This document shows positions 1-7,389 of a stretch of DNA of 18,194 nucleotides, piece after piece. This DNA comes from Asaia bogorensis. GTDB lineage: Bacteria; Pseudomonadota; Alphaproteobacteria; Acetobacterales; Acetobacteraceae. The stretch is taken from contig CAMCZJ010000034.1 of the NCBI GenBank assembly GCA_945886995.1, forward strand, positions 1 through 18,194, given 5' to 3'. The translations under genes and the position numbers were made by a program. The notes below the pieces were generated by a model that made no database searches, was not told the origin of the DNA, and saw only the letters and a program-made list of their open reading frames with translations. How positions within the stretch are numbered: position 1 is the first letter of the stretch; each line of letters starts with the position of its first letter.

Positions 1-380
1 TCCGCCGGCGGGGGCGCGGGCGCCGGGGTGGGCTCGGCCGGTTTGGCGGCAGCGCTGGCGGCGGCGCCCGCAGCGGCACCGGCGGCAACCCCCGCGGCAG
101 CGCCGGCGGCGGCGCGATTGCCTTGGCCCGCTTGCGGCTGCCCGGCGGGGCGCTGCTGCTGGCCTGCCGGGCGCTGCTGGCCTTGGGCATTGCGTTGGGT
201 CGCCTGGGGCGTGGCGGGCGGCCTGACCACCGGCGGGCGCGATTCAGTCCGCTGGGCCGGGGCGGGCGCGGCTTGGCGCGGCGGCGGCACATTCTGCGCG
301 CCACCCAGGCTCGATTGACCAAAGGCCGGCGCGGTCAGCCCCAGGGCGCATAGAATCGGCAAAAGCTTGCGGAACGGCAT
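1..380 (-). CDS. Secreted Ala/Pro/Gln-rich protein, N-terminal part (runs off the window edge)
   Basis: Reading the minus strand from the ATG at 380 gives an open frame of 126 codons that continues past base 1, so the C-terminus is missing. It opens with a clear Sec signal peptide (MPFRKLLPILCALGLTAPAFG, cleavage predicted before QSS at about residue 22). The rest that is visible is low complexity: a Pro/Ala stretch, a Gln-rich part with the near-repeat QQRPAGQ, then an Ala/Gly run (AAAGAAAGVAAGAAAG) and a Pro-rich segment. A purine-rich GGAAGAG about 10 bases upstream can serve as ribosome binding site and decides the start; another ATG four codons or so upstream is out of frame. Such linkers often tether an envelope or cell-wall-binding domain, but that domain lies outside the window, so the function is unknown. 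The plus-strand frames over this stretch are low-complexity shadows. Confidence 0.6.
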   Translation of the reverse strand, partial: MPFRKLLPILCALGLTAPAFGQSSLGGAQNVPPPRQAAPAPAQRTESRPPVVRPPATPQATQRNAQGQQRPAGQQQRPAGQPQAGQGNRAAAGAAAGVAAGAAAGAAASAAAKPAEPTPAPAPPPA

Positions 381-450
381 AATGGCATCTCTTCCGCCGC
401 CAGGGGCCAAGGTCAAGCACTAGTTACGGGAAGGCGCTCCTGCCGCCCCC

Positions 451-1992
451 TCAAACCCGGGAATTTGGCCGGTAGAAGGGCTCATGCCGGGCAGGGTCAA
501 TGTAGTCGGCATAGAAGCGCCTGGCGTAAGGCAGCAGCGCCTTGGAAAGCTTGCGCCGTTCCACCTCATCATCCGCAAGCGCGCGGCTCAGATCATCATG
601 CAGCGCCTTCAGCGCCGAATCGCGGTCCACGCGCGTGAAGCGCCCTTCCTGATAGATCACTTCCCCATCGCACATCACGGCACGCACAGCATTCGCCTTG
701 GCGCGCTGCACTACGGCATCAAGCGTGGGGGTAAGTTCATCCAAATAGGGATAGGCGATGCTGTCCCAATCTATCAGCGACAAATCCGCCCCCTTGCCCA
801 CTTCAAGCGTGCCGAGGCTATCGCGCCAGGAAGTCGTGCGCGCCCCACCAACCGTTGCCATGCGCAGCACCTGGCCCATGCCCGGCACGTCATCATCCGC
901 CATGCCGCGCACGCGATGGGCGCGCAGCACCAGGCGCAATTCCTGCAGCATATCGCGGTCATCATTGATGCCGGCCTCATCCAACCCGATCGCGGTATTG
1001 ATACCCTTGGCTTCAAAGCGATTGAGCGGCGCCACACCGGAACGCAGCCGGAAATTGGACGAACAATTATGGCAAATGCAGGTGCCGGTTTCCGCCACCC
1101 GGTCAATATCCTTCTCATTCAGCCAGACACCATGGCCAAGCGTCATGTTCGGCCCCAGCAAGCCGAAGCGGTCCAGATACTCCACCGCCGTGCCGCCGCC
1201 GCGGCGCTTGGCGTATTCCTTCTGATAAGCGGTTTCCACCAGGTGCATATGGATCGGCGCATCATGGCTGTGCGATAACTCGGCCATCGCAGCAAGCGCC
1301 GTGTCTGAACACCAATGGAGATTGGCGGGCGCCAATTGCACGCGCACGCGCCGCTTGGCGTTGTGGCTGCGATGCAGGTTGCGGAATAGGTCCAGATTAT
1401 CTTCCAGCGTCAATTGAAGCCGTTCAAACCAACGCTGCATCGGCCCGCGCAATTCGGGCGGCAGGCTTGCGATGAAATCCTGATCCGCCTGATAGACAAG
1501 GCGGTTCTGGTCACGCAGCGCGAAGCAATATGAAACGCGCATGCCGATATCCTCATAGGCGCGGATGATCTCACCCGCGCGCTTCTCGACATCGGGCAGC
1601 TTGCCCGGCGCCCAGCCATGCAAATGCTGCACAGTGGTGATGCCAGACCCAATCATCTCAAAGGCGGAATAAAGCGTATCAAGGTAAGGGTTCACATTGC
1701 GCGCCACCATGCGCGTGATGAACCAAAGTTCCAGCGGCATATCAGGTGAGCCCAATTGCAGCGGCGTCAGCCCGACATGGTGATGCGCATTGATAAAGCC
1801 GGGCAGCATGACTTCCCGCCCCGAACCCACCACCGGGATTGTTGGGTGCTTGCGGCGCAAATCATCATAGGTACCGATTTCGGTAATGATGCCACCTTCC
1901 TGGATCAGCGCGCCGTCGGCAATCTCCTGCCAGGAAGTTCTGGACAGGCTTTTGGTGATCATGGCGCGGCTGCGCACAAGGGTGACGGCCAT
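451..1992 (-). CDS. Amidohydrolase-superfamily deaminase/chlorohydrolase-like enzyme (COG0402 type)
   Basis: Metal-dependent hydrolase of the AtzA/TrzN/SsnA/8-oxoguanine-deaminase group, 513 residues from the ATG at 1992. That start has GGAG eight bases upstream; the frame is open 13 codons further but without a better site. Sequence features: an N-terminal beta-sandwich piece, the metal-binding HxH of NAHHHVG (H70/H72), the paired histidines of HMHLVE (H248/H250), GHGVWL (H287) and the catalytic-type aspartate in GLDEAG (D338). The C-terminus returns to the sandwich (GKGADLSLID). Members hydrolyse ring C-N or C-Cl bonds of purines, triazines and related amines in the cytoplasm; the actual substrate cannot be read from sequence. 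It is divergent from the SDR/Bug pair across about 120 bases, which suggests shared control of a catabolic module. The next minus-strand gene begins 70 bases downstream. Confidence 0.88.
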   Translation of the reverse strand: MAVTLVRSRAMITKSLSRTSWQEIADGALIQEGGIITEIGTYDDLRRKHPTIPVVGSGREVMLPGFINAHHHVGLTPLQLGSPDMPLELWFITRMVARNVNPYLDTLYSAFEMIGSGITTVQHLHGWAPGKLPDVEKRAGEIIRAYEDIGMRVSYCFALRDQNRLVYQADQDFIASLPPELRGPMQRWFERLQLTLEDNLDLFRNLHRSHNAKRRVRVQLAPANLHWCSDTALAAMAELSHSHDAPIHMHLVETAYQKEYAKRRGGGTAVEYLDRFGLLGPNMTLGHGVWLNEKDIDRVAETGTCICHNCSSNFRLRSGVAPLNRFEAKGINTAIGLDEAGINDDRDMLQELRLVLRAHRVRGMADDDVPGMGQVLRMATVGGARTTSWRDSLGTLEVGKGADLSLIDWDSIAYPYLDELTPTLDAVVQRAKANAVRAVMCDGEVIYQEGRFTRVDRDSALKALHDDLSRALADDEVERRKLSKALLPYARRFYADYIDPARHEPFYRPNSRV

Positions 1993-2114
1993 GGCGGATT
2001 CTCCGGTTCGGGCTGAAGCAGCATAACGCAAAATCCGCGCCGTCGCAGCAAGGGGGTCTGGACGGGGCCGCCTGAAGCGCGGATGCTTCGCCCCAAAGTA
2101 CGTAGGAGGAAAGC
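1993..2114. promoter_or_regulatory. Divergent intergenic region, amidohydrolase / SDR
   Basis: About 120 bases separate the two outward-facing start codons, so both promoters must lie here. The SDR gene has a near-perfect Shine-Dalgarno AGGAGG at 2104-2109, five bases before its ATG. The amidohydrolase has GGAG about eight bases before its ATG. I could not pick convincing -35/-10 hexamers or a symmetric operator. Confidence 0.4.
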
Positions 2115-2918
2115 ATGCTCAGTCTCAAAGGCAAGGTCGCCATCGTCACGGGCGCAGGTTCGGTCGGCCCCGGTTGGGGCAATGGCAAGGCAACAGCCGT
2201 GCTGCTCGCGCGCCAGGGGGCAACGGTGTTTGGCCTGGATAACAACGCTGCCGCGGTTGAAGAAACCATCGGCATCATCAAATCCGAAGGCGGGGAAGCC
2301 AGCGCGCATATCTGCGATGTGCTGGATTCCGATAGTTTTCGGGCGGCGGTTGAAGCCTGCGTTGCGCGCTATGGCCAGCTGGACATCATGGTCAATAATG
2401 TTGGTGGATCGCATCCTGGCGGGGCGGAATCCATGCCGGAAGAAGTCTGGGATCGCCAGGTGGATTTCAATCTGAAATCAGCCTTCCTTGGCTGCAAATT
2501 CGCGCTGCCGCATTTGAAGAAGCGCCCGGGCAGTGCGATTGTAAATATATCTTCCATCGCGGGTTATCGGATGCAAGCGGCGCGCCCGCATGTTGCCTAT
2601 AGCGCGACGAAATATGGCATTGTGGCTTTGTCCAAATCCGTTGCCATTGAAAACGCCAAGGCGGGTGTGCGCTGCAATACGGTGGTGCCGGGGCTGATGC
2701 ATACACCGTTGGTCGAACACCGGCTGGTGCGCCAATTGGGCGGCAATGATGCTGCCGCGCTGATCGCCAAGCGCGATGCGCAAGTGCCGCTCGGCAAAAT
2801 GGGCGATGGTTGGGATATCGCCCATGCGGTGCTGTTCCTTGTCTCCAACGAAGCCAAGCACATTACGGGGACAGAGCTGATCGTGGATGGCGGCGTCACC
2901 GCTGCCGGCGCGGTCTGA
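2115..2918 (+). CDS. Short-chain dehydrogenase/reductase (SDR), probably NAD-dependent
   Basis: Classical-type SDR oxidoreductase of 267 residues, a normal family length. The N-terminal Rossmann fold is seen in VAIVTGAGS...GNGKATA, but the cofactor loop between TGAG and GxG carries about five extra residues (SVGPGW). An acidic residue at the end of beta-2 (LDNN, D42) favours NAD(H) over NADP(H). NNVG at 94-97 replaces the usual NNAG. The catalytic set is N119, S146/S147 in NISS, and Y162-x3-K166 in YSATK. The C-terminus has the usual TGTELIVDGG. The start is fixed by the strong AGGAGG. It is followed after 18 bases by the Bug-type receptor gene and is probably co-transcribed with it. Likely role: oxidising or reducing a hydroxyl/keto intermediate of the imported or deaminated compound; substrate unknown. 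Confidence 0.92.
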   Translation: MLSLKGKVAIVTGAGSVGPGWGNGKATAVLLARQGATVFGLDNNAAAVEETIGIIKSEGGEASAHICDVLDSDSFRAAVEACVARYGQLDIMVNNVGGSHPGGAESMPEEVWDRQVDFNLKSAFLGCKFALPHLKKRPGSAIVNISSIAGYRMQAARPHVAYSATKYGIVALSKSVAIENAKAGVRCNTVVPGLMHTPLVEHRLVRQLGGNDAAALIAKRDAQVPLGKMGDGWDIAHAVLFLVSNEAKHITGTELIVDGGVTAAGAV

Positions 2919-2936
2919 AACCAAGGGGGAACCACG

Positions 2937-3920
2937 ATGACGCACGAGATATCCCGCCGCGCGCTGACAGGTGCGGCAATTGGCCTGCTCAGCACGCCTG
3001 CGCTGGTGCGCGCTCAAGATACCTTCCCCAATCGGCCCATCACGCTGGTAGTGCCCTCGCCTGCCGGTGGCGGCACGGATTTCAGCGCGCGGTTAATCGC
3101 GGATCAGCTTGGCCGCGCCTTGGGCGGTTCCATGGTCGTGGAAAACCGCCCAGGCGGGAATGATGTGGTCGGGCTTACATCTGTGCTGCAAGCGCGCCCA
3201 GATGGCCACACGCTGCTTTGCGGCTATTGCGGCACCATGACCGGGCGTGTCGCGGTCGGCACGCTTGGCGGAATTGTGCCGGCGCGGGATTTTTTGCCCA
3301 TCGGGCAGATCACCGATACCCCGCAGCTTTTCGTGACACACCCATCCGTGCCGGTGAATTCCATGCGTGAATTCATCGCCTATGCCAAGCAAAGGCCGGG
3401 TGATCTGACCTATGCCTCAGCGGGTGTTGGTTCCATGCATCATCTGGGTGCGGAATTGCTGAAACTGCGCGCCGGCATTGACATGCTGCATGTGCCCTAT
3501 CGCGGCACGGGTGAGACACTCCGTGATTTGATCGCGGGGCGCGTTCACTTCTACATGAATTCACCACCGCCACTGACGCCGCTGGTCGCGGATGGCAAGC
3601 TGCGCGCGCTTTGCGTCAGTTCCAATGAACGCCATCCGGGGATGCCGCAGATTCCATCAGCGAAGGAAGAAGGGCTTGCCGATCTTGATCTTAATGTCTG
3701 GTTCAGTCTTTTCGCACCACGCGGCACACCGGAACCCGTGGCAAGAATTCTAACGCAGAAGTTGAATGAAGTTCTTGCTGATCCCGCCATCAGAAAACGC
3801 GCCTTTGATGCCGGCGCAATTATGGCACCTTCCACGCCGGAAGCCTTGGCAATACGGATGGAACGTGAAACCGCAGCCTGGGCAGAAGTGGTAAAGGCCG
3901 CGAAAATCACCGCGAGTTGA
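2937..3920 (+). CDS. Bug-family (TctC-like) periplasmic solute-binding protein
   Basis: Extracytoplasmic receptor of the tripartite tricarboxylate transporter type, 327 residues, typical length. It has a signal peptide ending near PALVRA-QD (cleavage after about residue 26); the SRRALTG just before the hydrophobic core resembles a twin-arginine motif, so Tat export is possible. The mature start FPNRPITLVVPSPAGGGTD is the hallmark of the family, where the beta1-alpha1 loop contacts a carboxylate of the ligand; VENRPGG, YASAGVGSMHHL and HVPYRGTGE are further family blocks. A GGGGGA ribosome binding site lies at about 2925-2930. No TctA/TctB membrane genes are nearby, so it is an orphan receptor, as is common for the many Bug paralogues of Betaproteobacteria and Acetobacteraceae. 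The ligand is probably a small carboxylate or related amide, linked to the SDR upstream. Confidence 0.93.
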   Translation: MTHEISRRALTGAAIGLLSTPALVRAQDTFPNRPITLVVPSPAGGGTDFSARLIADQLGRALGGSMVVENRPGGNDVVGLTSVLQARPDGHTLLCGYCGTMTGRVAVGTLGGIVPARDFLPIGQITDTPQLFVTHPSVPVNSMREFIAYAKQRPGDLTYASAGVGSMHHLGAELLKLRAGIDMLHVPYRGTGETLRDLIAGRVHFYMNSPPPLTPLVADGKLRALCVSSNERHPGMPQIPSAKEEGLADLDLNVWFSLFAPRGTPEPVARILTQKLNEVLADPAIRKRAFDAGAIMAPSTPEALAIRMERETAAWAEVVKAAKITAS

Positions 3921-3940
3921 AAAGCCCATCACGCGTTCTT

Positions 3941-3960
3941 CTTTGGCTTCACCAAGGTTT
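3941..3960 (+). terminator. Weak terminator-like hairpin after the SDR/Bug unit
   Basis: CTTTGG at 3941-3946 and CCAAGG at 3952-3957 can form a six-pair stem (one G-U) with a five-base loop, followed only by TTTAAT. It lies 20 bases after the Bug stop codon. The U tract is short, so it is at best a weak terminator. Confidence 0.3.
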
Positions 3961-3972
3961 AATCAAGCTAGG

Positions 3973-4014
3973 CGACAATCACCCCAGATAATCCCTTTTG
4001 GATTGTCGGTGGTG
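3973..4014 (+). promoter_or_regulatory. Structured leader: two competing hairpins in front of the 4019 gene
   Basis: CGACAATC (3973-3980) is perfectly complementary to GATTGTCG (4001-4008). GATAATCC (3987-3994) is complementary, with one G-U pair, to GGATTGTC (4000-4007), closing a CTTTT loop. Both therefore compete for the same 3' strand. The Shine-Dalgarno-like GGTGG (4008-4012) starts at the last base of that strand, and CACC (3980-3983) could pair with it. This may be an operator for a DNA-binding product, or an RNA switch affecting translation of the gene starting at 4019. No function is proven. Confidence 0.4.
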
Positions 4015-4018
4015 ACAT

Positions 4019-4684
4019 ATGCCGATTCCGAGTTATGCGGATGCAGTGCGCTTCGTGCGCCGGCAGCCGCGCATCAATACAAGCAAGCTGGCGGATGGCC
4101 TTGGCATCCGCTGGAGCCTTGCGCTTGATTATCTTGAACGCATGGAACGTGCAGGCATTGTTGACCCTATTGAAAATGATGGTTGGTGGCCCGTGGGGCG
4201 CAGCAAGACGCCCCCCATCGCGCGCAGAACCGCTTCTGGCGAATATGCAACAGGAACTGTACTGCGCCGCGGTGCGCCTCCCACATCAGTGCCAACAAAA
4301 CATGAAGAACCAGTCGCAGCGCCAACGCCTGATCCGGGCAAAAATACGGATCAGAAGATATTGATGGATAAGCTGCGCGAAGCCGCCCGCGTCTTGATGG
4401 CTGAACGCGAGAATATGCAAAAATTAAGGGATGCCTGCCGGCTGCTGATCGCGGAACGGGAAAGCTGGAAGCGCCGCGCGCTGGCCGCTGAAGGGCGCAT
4501 GTTGACCGAAGAAGCCGAAGATATGGACCGCCAGCGCTTCGATTCGCTGCGCCGCCTGTTGGCGCGCGAATTGCACCCGGATTACGCGCCTTCAGATAGT
4601 GGTGATTTGAACCTACGAGAGGCCCTGTTCAAATCCATCTGGCCCAAGGTGGAACAGATAGATCGTCGGGGCCGGCCAGGCTGA
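4019..4684 (+). CDS. FtsK-gamma-like winged-helix protein with coiled coil and C-terminal HPD motif
   Basis: A 221-residue soluble protein I cannot name. Residues about 5-50 (YADAVRFVRRQ...TSKLADGLGI...ALDYLERMERAGIVDP) read like the winged-helix gamma domain of FtsK, which recognises KOPS DNA in FtsK itself; the LxxxLxI and ME-AGIV-P positions fit. A Pro/Thr-rich linker (about 60-110) follows. Next is a coiled coil with a 17-residue tandem duplication (KLREAARVLMAEREN at 118 and KLRDACRLLIAERES at 135). The C-terminal part (about 173-216, RRLLARELHPDYA...REALFKSIWPKVEQID) contains HPD at 186-188 followed by an FK-I helix, as in J-domains. GGTGG about six bases upstream supports the ATG at 4019. 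It is convergent with the aminotransferase, only 6 bases apart. DNA binding and chaperone recruitment are inferences from motif resemblance. Confidence 0.8.
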   Translation: MPIPSYADAVRFVRRQPRINTSKLADGLGIRWSLALDYLERMERAGIVDPIENDGWWPVGRSKTPPIARRTASGEYATGTVLRRGAPPTSVPTKHEEPVAAPTPDPGKNTDQKILMDKLREAARVLMAERENMQKLRDACRLLIAERESWKRRALAAEGRMLTEEAEDMDRQRFDSLRRLLARELHPDYAPSDSGDLNLREALFKSIWPKVEQIDRRGRPG

Positions 4685-4690
4685 AGCATT

Positions 4691-5860
4691 TCAGCGGCCC
4701 AACCACTGCGCCAAGCGCCCCGGCGCCGCCGCCATATCGGCTTCAGACCCGCAATAGGAAAAGCGCAGAAAGCGCCCGCCGCGGCCCCGGTCAAAATCAA
4801 GCCCGGTTGTGGCTGCAATCCCCGCACCTTCCAGCATGGACGCCGAAAACGCCGCGCTGTCATTGGTGAGCGCCGAGACATCGCACCAAAGATAAAAGGC
4901 ACCATCAGCCGCCGCGATACGGTCAAACCCGGCACGCGGTAGCCCGGCCAGAAGGGCAGCGCGGCTCCGCGCATATGCGGCCTTATTGCCTTCCAATTCT
5001 TCGCGGCAATCCATCGCGGCTTCCGCCGCAACTTGCGCGATATGGGGCGCGCTGATGAACATATTCTGCGCCAGGCATTCCACCGGGCGCACAAGATCCT
5101 CGGGCAGCAGCAGCCAGCCGATGCGCCAGCCGGTCATGGACCAGTATTTGGAAAAGCTGTTCACAATAATCGCCGAATCGCTGAAGGCCGCCGCGCTGCT
5201 TTCCGCGACCGTCCCCCAGCTCAACCCGTGATAGATTTCATCGCTGATAAGGCGTACGCCCTCAGCGTGGCACCAGCGGGCAATGGCGGCCAATTCATTT
5301 GGCGCCAGCATGGTGCCCGCGGGGTTGCAGGGGCTTGCGATGATCAGCCCCGCCGGGCGCGGATCAAGCTTTTCCAGCATGGCCACTGTCGGCTGAAACC
5401 GCGTTGCCGCATCGCATTCCAGCAATTGCGGGCGCATTCCAAGCGCTTGCAGAATATTGGCATAGGGCGGGTAGAAGGGTGCGGCCATGGCAATGGCATC
5501 ACCAGGATCAAACGCCGCCAGAAAGGCGAGCGGAAAAGCGCCTGAAGCCCCCATGGTCACTGCAATACGCCGCGCCGGTACCGTCAGCCCGTAATGGTCC
5601 ACATAATGCCGCGCGATACGTTCCCTGAGCGATACCAGCCCGAAGGCTTCCGTATAGCCAAGCGGCGCGCCGGCATTCAGCGCGCGAATCGCTGCCTCAG
5701 CCGCGCCGCGCGGGGCGCCGGTGCTGGGCTGGCCGACCTCCATGCGAATAATCCCGGGCGCGCCCGGCGGCAGGCTGGCGGCGCGCGCATTGGCCGCCGA
5801 AATCACATCCATCACCAGGAAGGGCGGTGCCTCAGCCCCGCGACCGGTCTTGAGCGCCAT
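4691..5860 (-). CDS. Class I/II (fold type I) PLP-dependent aminotransferase
   Basis: 389 residues, normal length for the AspC/AlaT-like aminotransferase family. Conserved points: the substrate-side glycine in MEVGQPSTG, GYTEAFG with Y69, N179 in SPCNPAGT, D207 and Y210 in ISDEIYHGL, the PLP-lysine K238 in NSFSKYWSMTG, R246 in GWRIGW, and the carboxylate-binding arginine R366 in RFLRFSY. It transfers an amino group between an amino acid and a 2-oxo acid in the cytoplasm; the amino-acid specificity is not visible. The start ATG at 5860 lies two bases after the stop codon of the GGT-like lipoprotein gene, with no clear Shine-Dalgarno of its own, so translational coupling is likely. A link between gamma-glutamyl or peptide breakdown and amino-acid transamination is possible but inferred only from the operon. 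Confidence 0.93.
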   Translation of the reverse strand: MALKTGRGAEAPPFLVMDVISAANARAASLPPGAPGIIRMEVGQPSTGAPRGAAEAAIRALNAGAPLGYTEAFGLVSLRERIARHYVDHYGLTVPARRIAVTMGASGAFPLAFLAAFDPGDAIAMAAPFYPPYANILQALGMRPQLLECDAATRFQPTVAMLEKLDPRPAGLIIASPCNPAGTMLAPNELAAIARWCHAEGVRLISDEIYHGLSWGTVAESSAAAFSDSAIIVNSFSKYWSMTGWRIGWLLLPEDLVRPVECLAQNMFISAPHIAQVAAEAAMDCREELEGNKAAYARSRAALLAGLPRAGFDRIAAADGAFYLWCDVSALTNDSAAFSASMLEGAGIAATTGLDFDRGRGGRFLRFSYCGSEADMAAAPGRLAQWLGR

Positions 5861-5862
5861 GA

Positions 5863-7230
5863 TCAGCGCCCAAAGCTGCCAAGCGCAACACCGCCCCCGC
5901 GCTGATCGGCAGCGCCAATACAGGCTGGGCTATTGGTGGGCACCAGCCCCGCGCAGGAAATCACAACCCCCCGTCCCGGTGCAGGCACGCCGGCAAAGGG
6001 GTCTGGCTGGCCAACCCGGCGCTGCACGGCGGCCAGCGGCATGGCGGTTGCGGCCAAGGCCGCCTGCCCGCCGCTACCCGAAGCCGCCGCGCGGAAGCGG
6101 CGCAAATCAGGCCGCGCCAGAATCGCGACCGGCAGGGGTGCCGCCTGCACCTGGCCAATGCCCGGCGCAGCGGCCAGCAAAATCCCGGTACCCGGTACCA
6201 CGCGCCCCGTGCCGAACAGATTATTCATGCTGAAGGCGCAGGAAACCGCATTGCCTTCCCGGTCCAGCGTGACCAGCGAAGCCCCCGCCCCGGCGGCGCC
6301 ATCCGCCCCCGGCGCCTGCCCCGCCATGGCGGCTTGCACGGCACCCGCCATATTGGGCGAGGCATCAGTGCTCAGCAGTACCAAATCCGACCCCAAAGCG
6401 TTGCGCGTTGCCGTGCCAGCGCGCATACGCGTTCCGCGTAGATCGCCCTCGGTCAGCCCGCCACCGGAAGTGACGGAACCCGCAACCAAGCGTTCCGCCA
6501 GATTGCCCTGATAGATGTCGCCAATACCCAGCGGAGACGCGCGAAGCTGCGCGAGCGTCGCGCTCAAATCCGGCTGAGTGATGCGGTCACCAAGCTTCAG
6601 CACCCCACCGCCGGGGCGGCCAAAAATCTGCCGGGCGCTGGGGTCCGCGAGTAAGGGCCCCGCCACCACGGCCAGATCATCGGCCAAGGTGCGGCTGATT
6701 TCCGTGCCAAGCCGCGCCAGATCCTCAGCGGGGCGGATCAGATCTTCAATCTTGAAGCGCCCAGCATTCACATGCAGCGCGAAAAGCCCGCGCGCCATGG
6801 CGGGCAGTGCGGCGGGGCGGTCTGTGCCCGCAGGCAATTCGCCCCGCGCCCCGGCCGGGAAAATAACGGCCCGCGCCAGACCGCGCTGCGCATCCAGCAC
6901 CACGCAGGCGCCACCGCCGCCAAGCCCGGCACGAGAAGGCAGCGTCACCGCCATAGTGAAGGCACCAGCGACCGCGGCATCCACCGCCGAACCGCCACTT
7001 GAAAGAATATCGCGGGCAACAATCGCCGCGCGGGGTTCATCTGCCGCCACCCCGCCAAGGAAGCCCGAAACATGACCAGGCGTGCCCACGGGAATATTCG
7101 AACGGCCTGTGACGGCATCAACCGTGCGATCCATAGTGGATTCGACCGTCTGGCAAGCCGCCAAGGCCAAGCCAAGCCCAATGCCGAACCAAGCCCGCCC
7201 CAGTTTCATCCTGCCGCCATGCTGCATCAT
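5863..7230 (-). CDS. Gamma-glutamyltransferase-like lipoprotein, apparently without the catalytic threonine
   Basis: 455 residues, shorter than the usual 550-580 of gamma-glutamyltransferases. A lipoprotein signal ends in LALAAC (C26), so the mature protein should be membrane-anchored. Family blocks are clear: GGSAVDAAVAG (79-89), AGLGGGG (101-107), ITQPDLSATL (217-226), SGGGLTEGDL, EGNAVSCAFSMNNLFGTG (325-342) with VVPGTGI, and ASGSGGQAA (383-391). Where true enzymes have TTHxSV, with the threonine that is both autocleavage site and nucleophile, this protein reads GASLVTLD (316-323), so the threonine pair and histidine appear replaced. It may be an inactive relative or use another residue. 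AGGAAGAG seven bases before ATG 7230 supports this start, although an internal ATG at 7209 would also give a good signal peptide. It is first in a two-gene unit with the aminotransferase. Confidence 0.82.
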   Translation of the reverse strand: MMQHGGRMKLGRAWFGIGLGLALAACQTVESTMDRTVDAVTGRSNIPVGTPGHVSGFLGGVAADEPRAAIVARDILSSGGSAVDAAVAGAFTMAVTLPSRAGLGGGGACVVLDAQRGLARAVIFPAGARGELPAGTDRPAALPAMARGLFALHVNAGRFKIEDLIRPAEDLARLGTEISRTLADDLAVVAGPLLADPSARQIFGRPGGGVLKLGDRITQPDLSATLAQLRASPLGIGDIYQGNLAERLVAGSVTSGGGLTEGDLRGTRMRAGTATRNALGSDLVLLSTDASPNMAGAVQAAMAGQAPGADGAAGAGASLVTLDREGNAVSCAFSMNNLFGTGRVVPGTGILLAAAPGIGQVQAAPLPVAILARPDLRRFRAAASGSGGQAALAATAMPLAAVQRRVGQPDPFAGVPAPGRGVVISCAGLVPTNSPACIGAADQRGGGVALGSFGR

Positions 7231-7389
7231 ACGGTTACTCTTCCTGACTGGGCGTGCCGGCAGGCGCGCCCTGGATAGGGATTAGCATAGAAGTGGCCGA
7301 GTCCAAGCGTGGGGGCGCAAGAATGGTGGCTTGCCACCTTGCCCAGGCCGGGCTTGGCTAGTGGGGATTAACCGCCGGAATCCGCCACC
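7231..7389. promoter_or_regulatory. Divergent intergenic region with two small hairpins
   Basis: About 160 bases lie between outward-facing starts of the GGT-like gene and the DsbA-like gene. GGTGGC-TT-GCCACC (7325-7338) is a perfect inverted repeat, and GCCC (7341-7344) pairs with GGGC (7350-7353) just after it. They lie about 40-65 bases before the DsbA-like ATG, so they could be operator half-sites or leader structure. No clear sigma-70 hexamers were identified. Confidence 0.3.

Noticed and set aside
484..1278. Plus-strand open frame antisense to the amidohydrolase
   Set aside because: His/Arg/Ala-rich without motifs; the minus-strand enzyme has all its metal ligands.
5863..7230. Start of the GGT-like lipoprotein at ATG 7209
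   Set aside because: It gives a tidy signal peptide, but the good AGGAAGAG site fits ATG 7230; kept as an alternative only.
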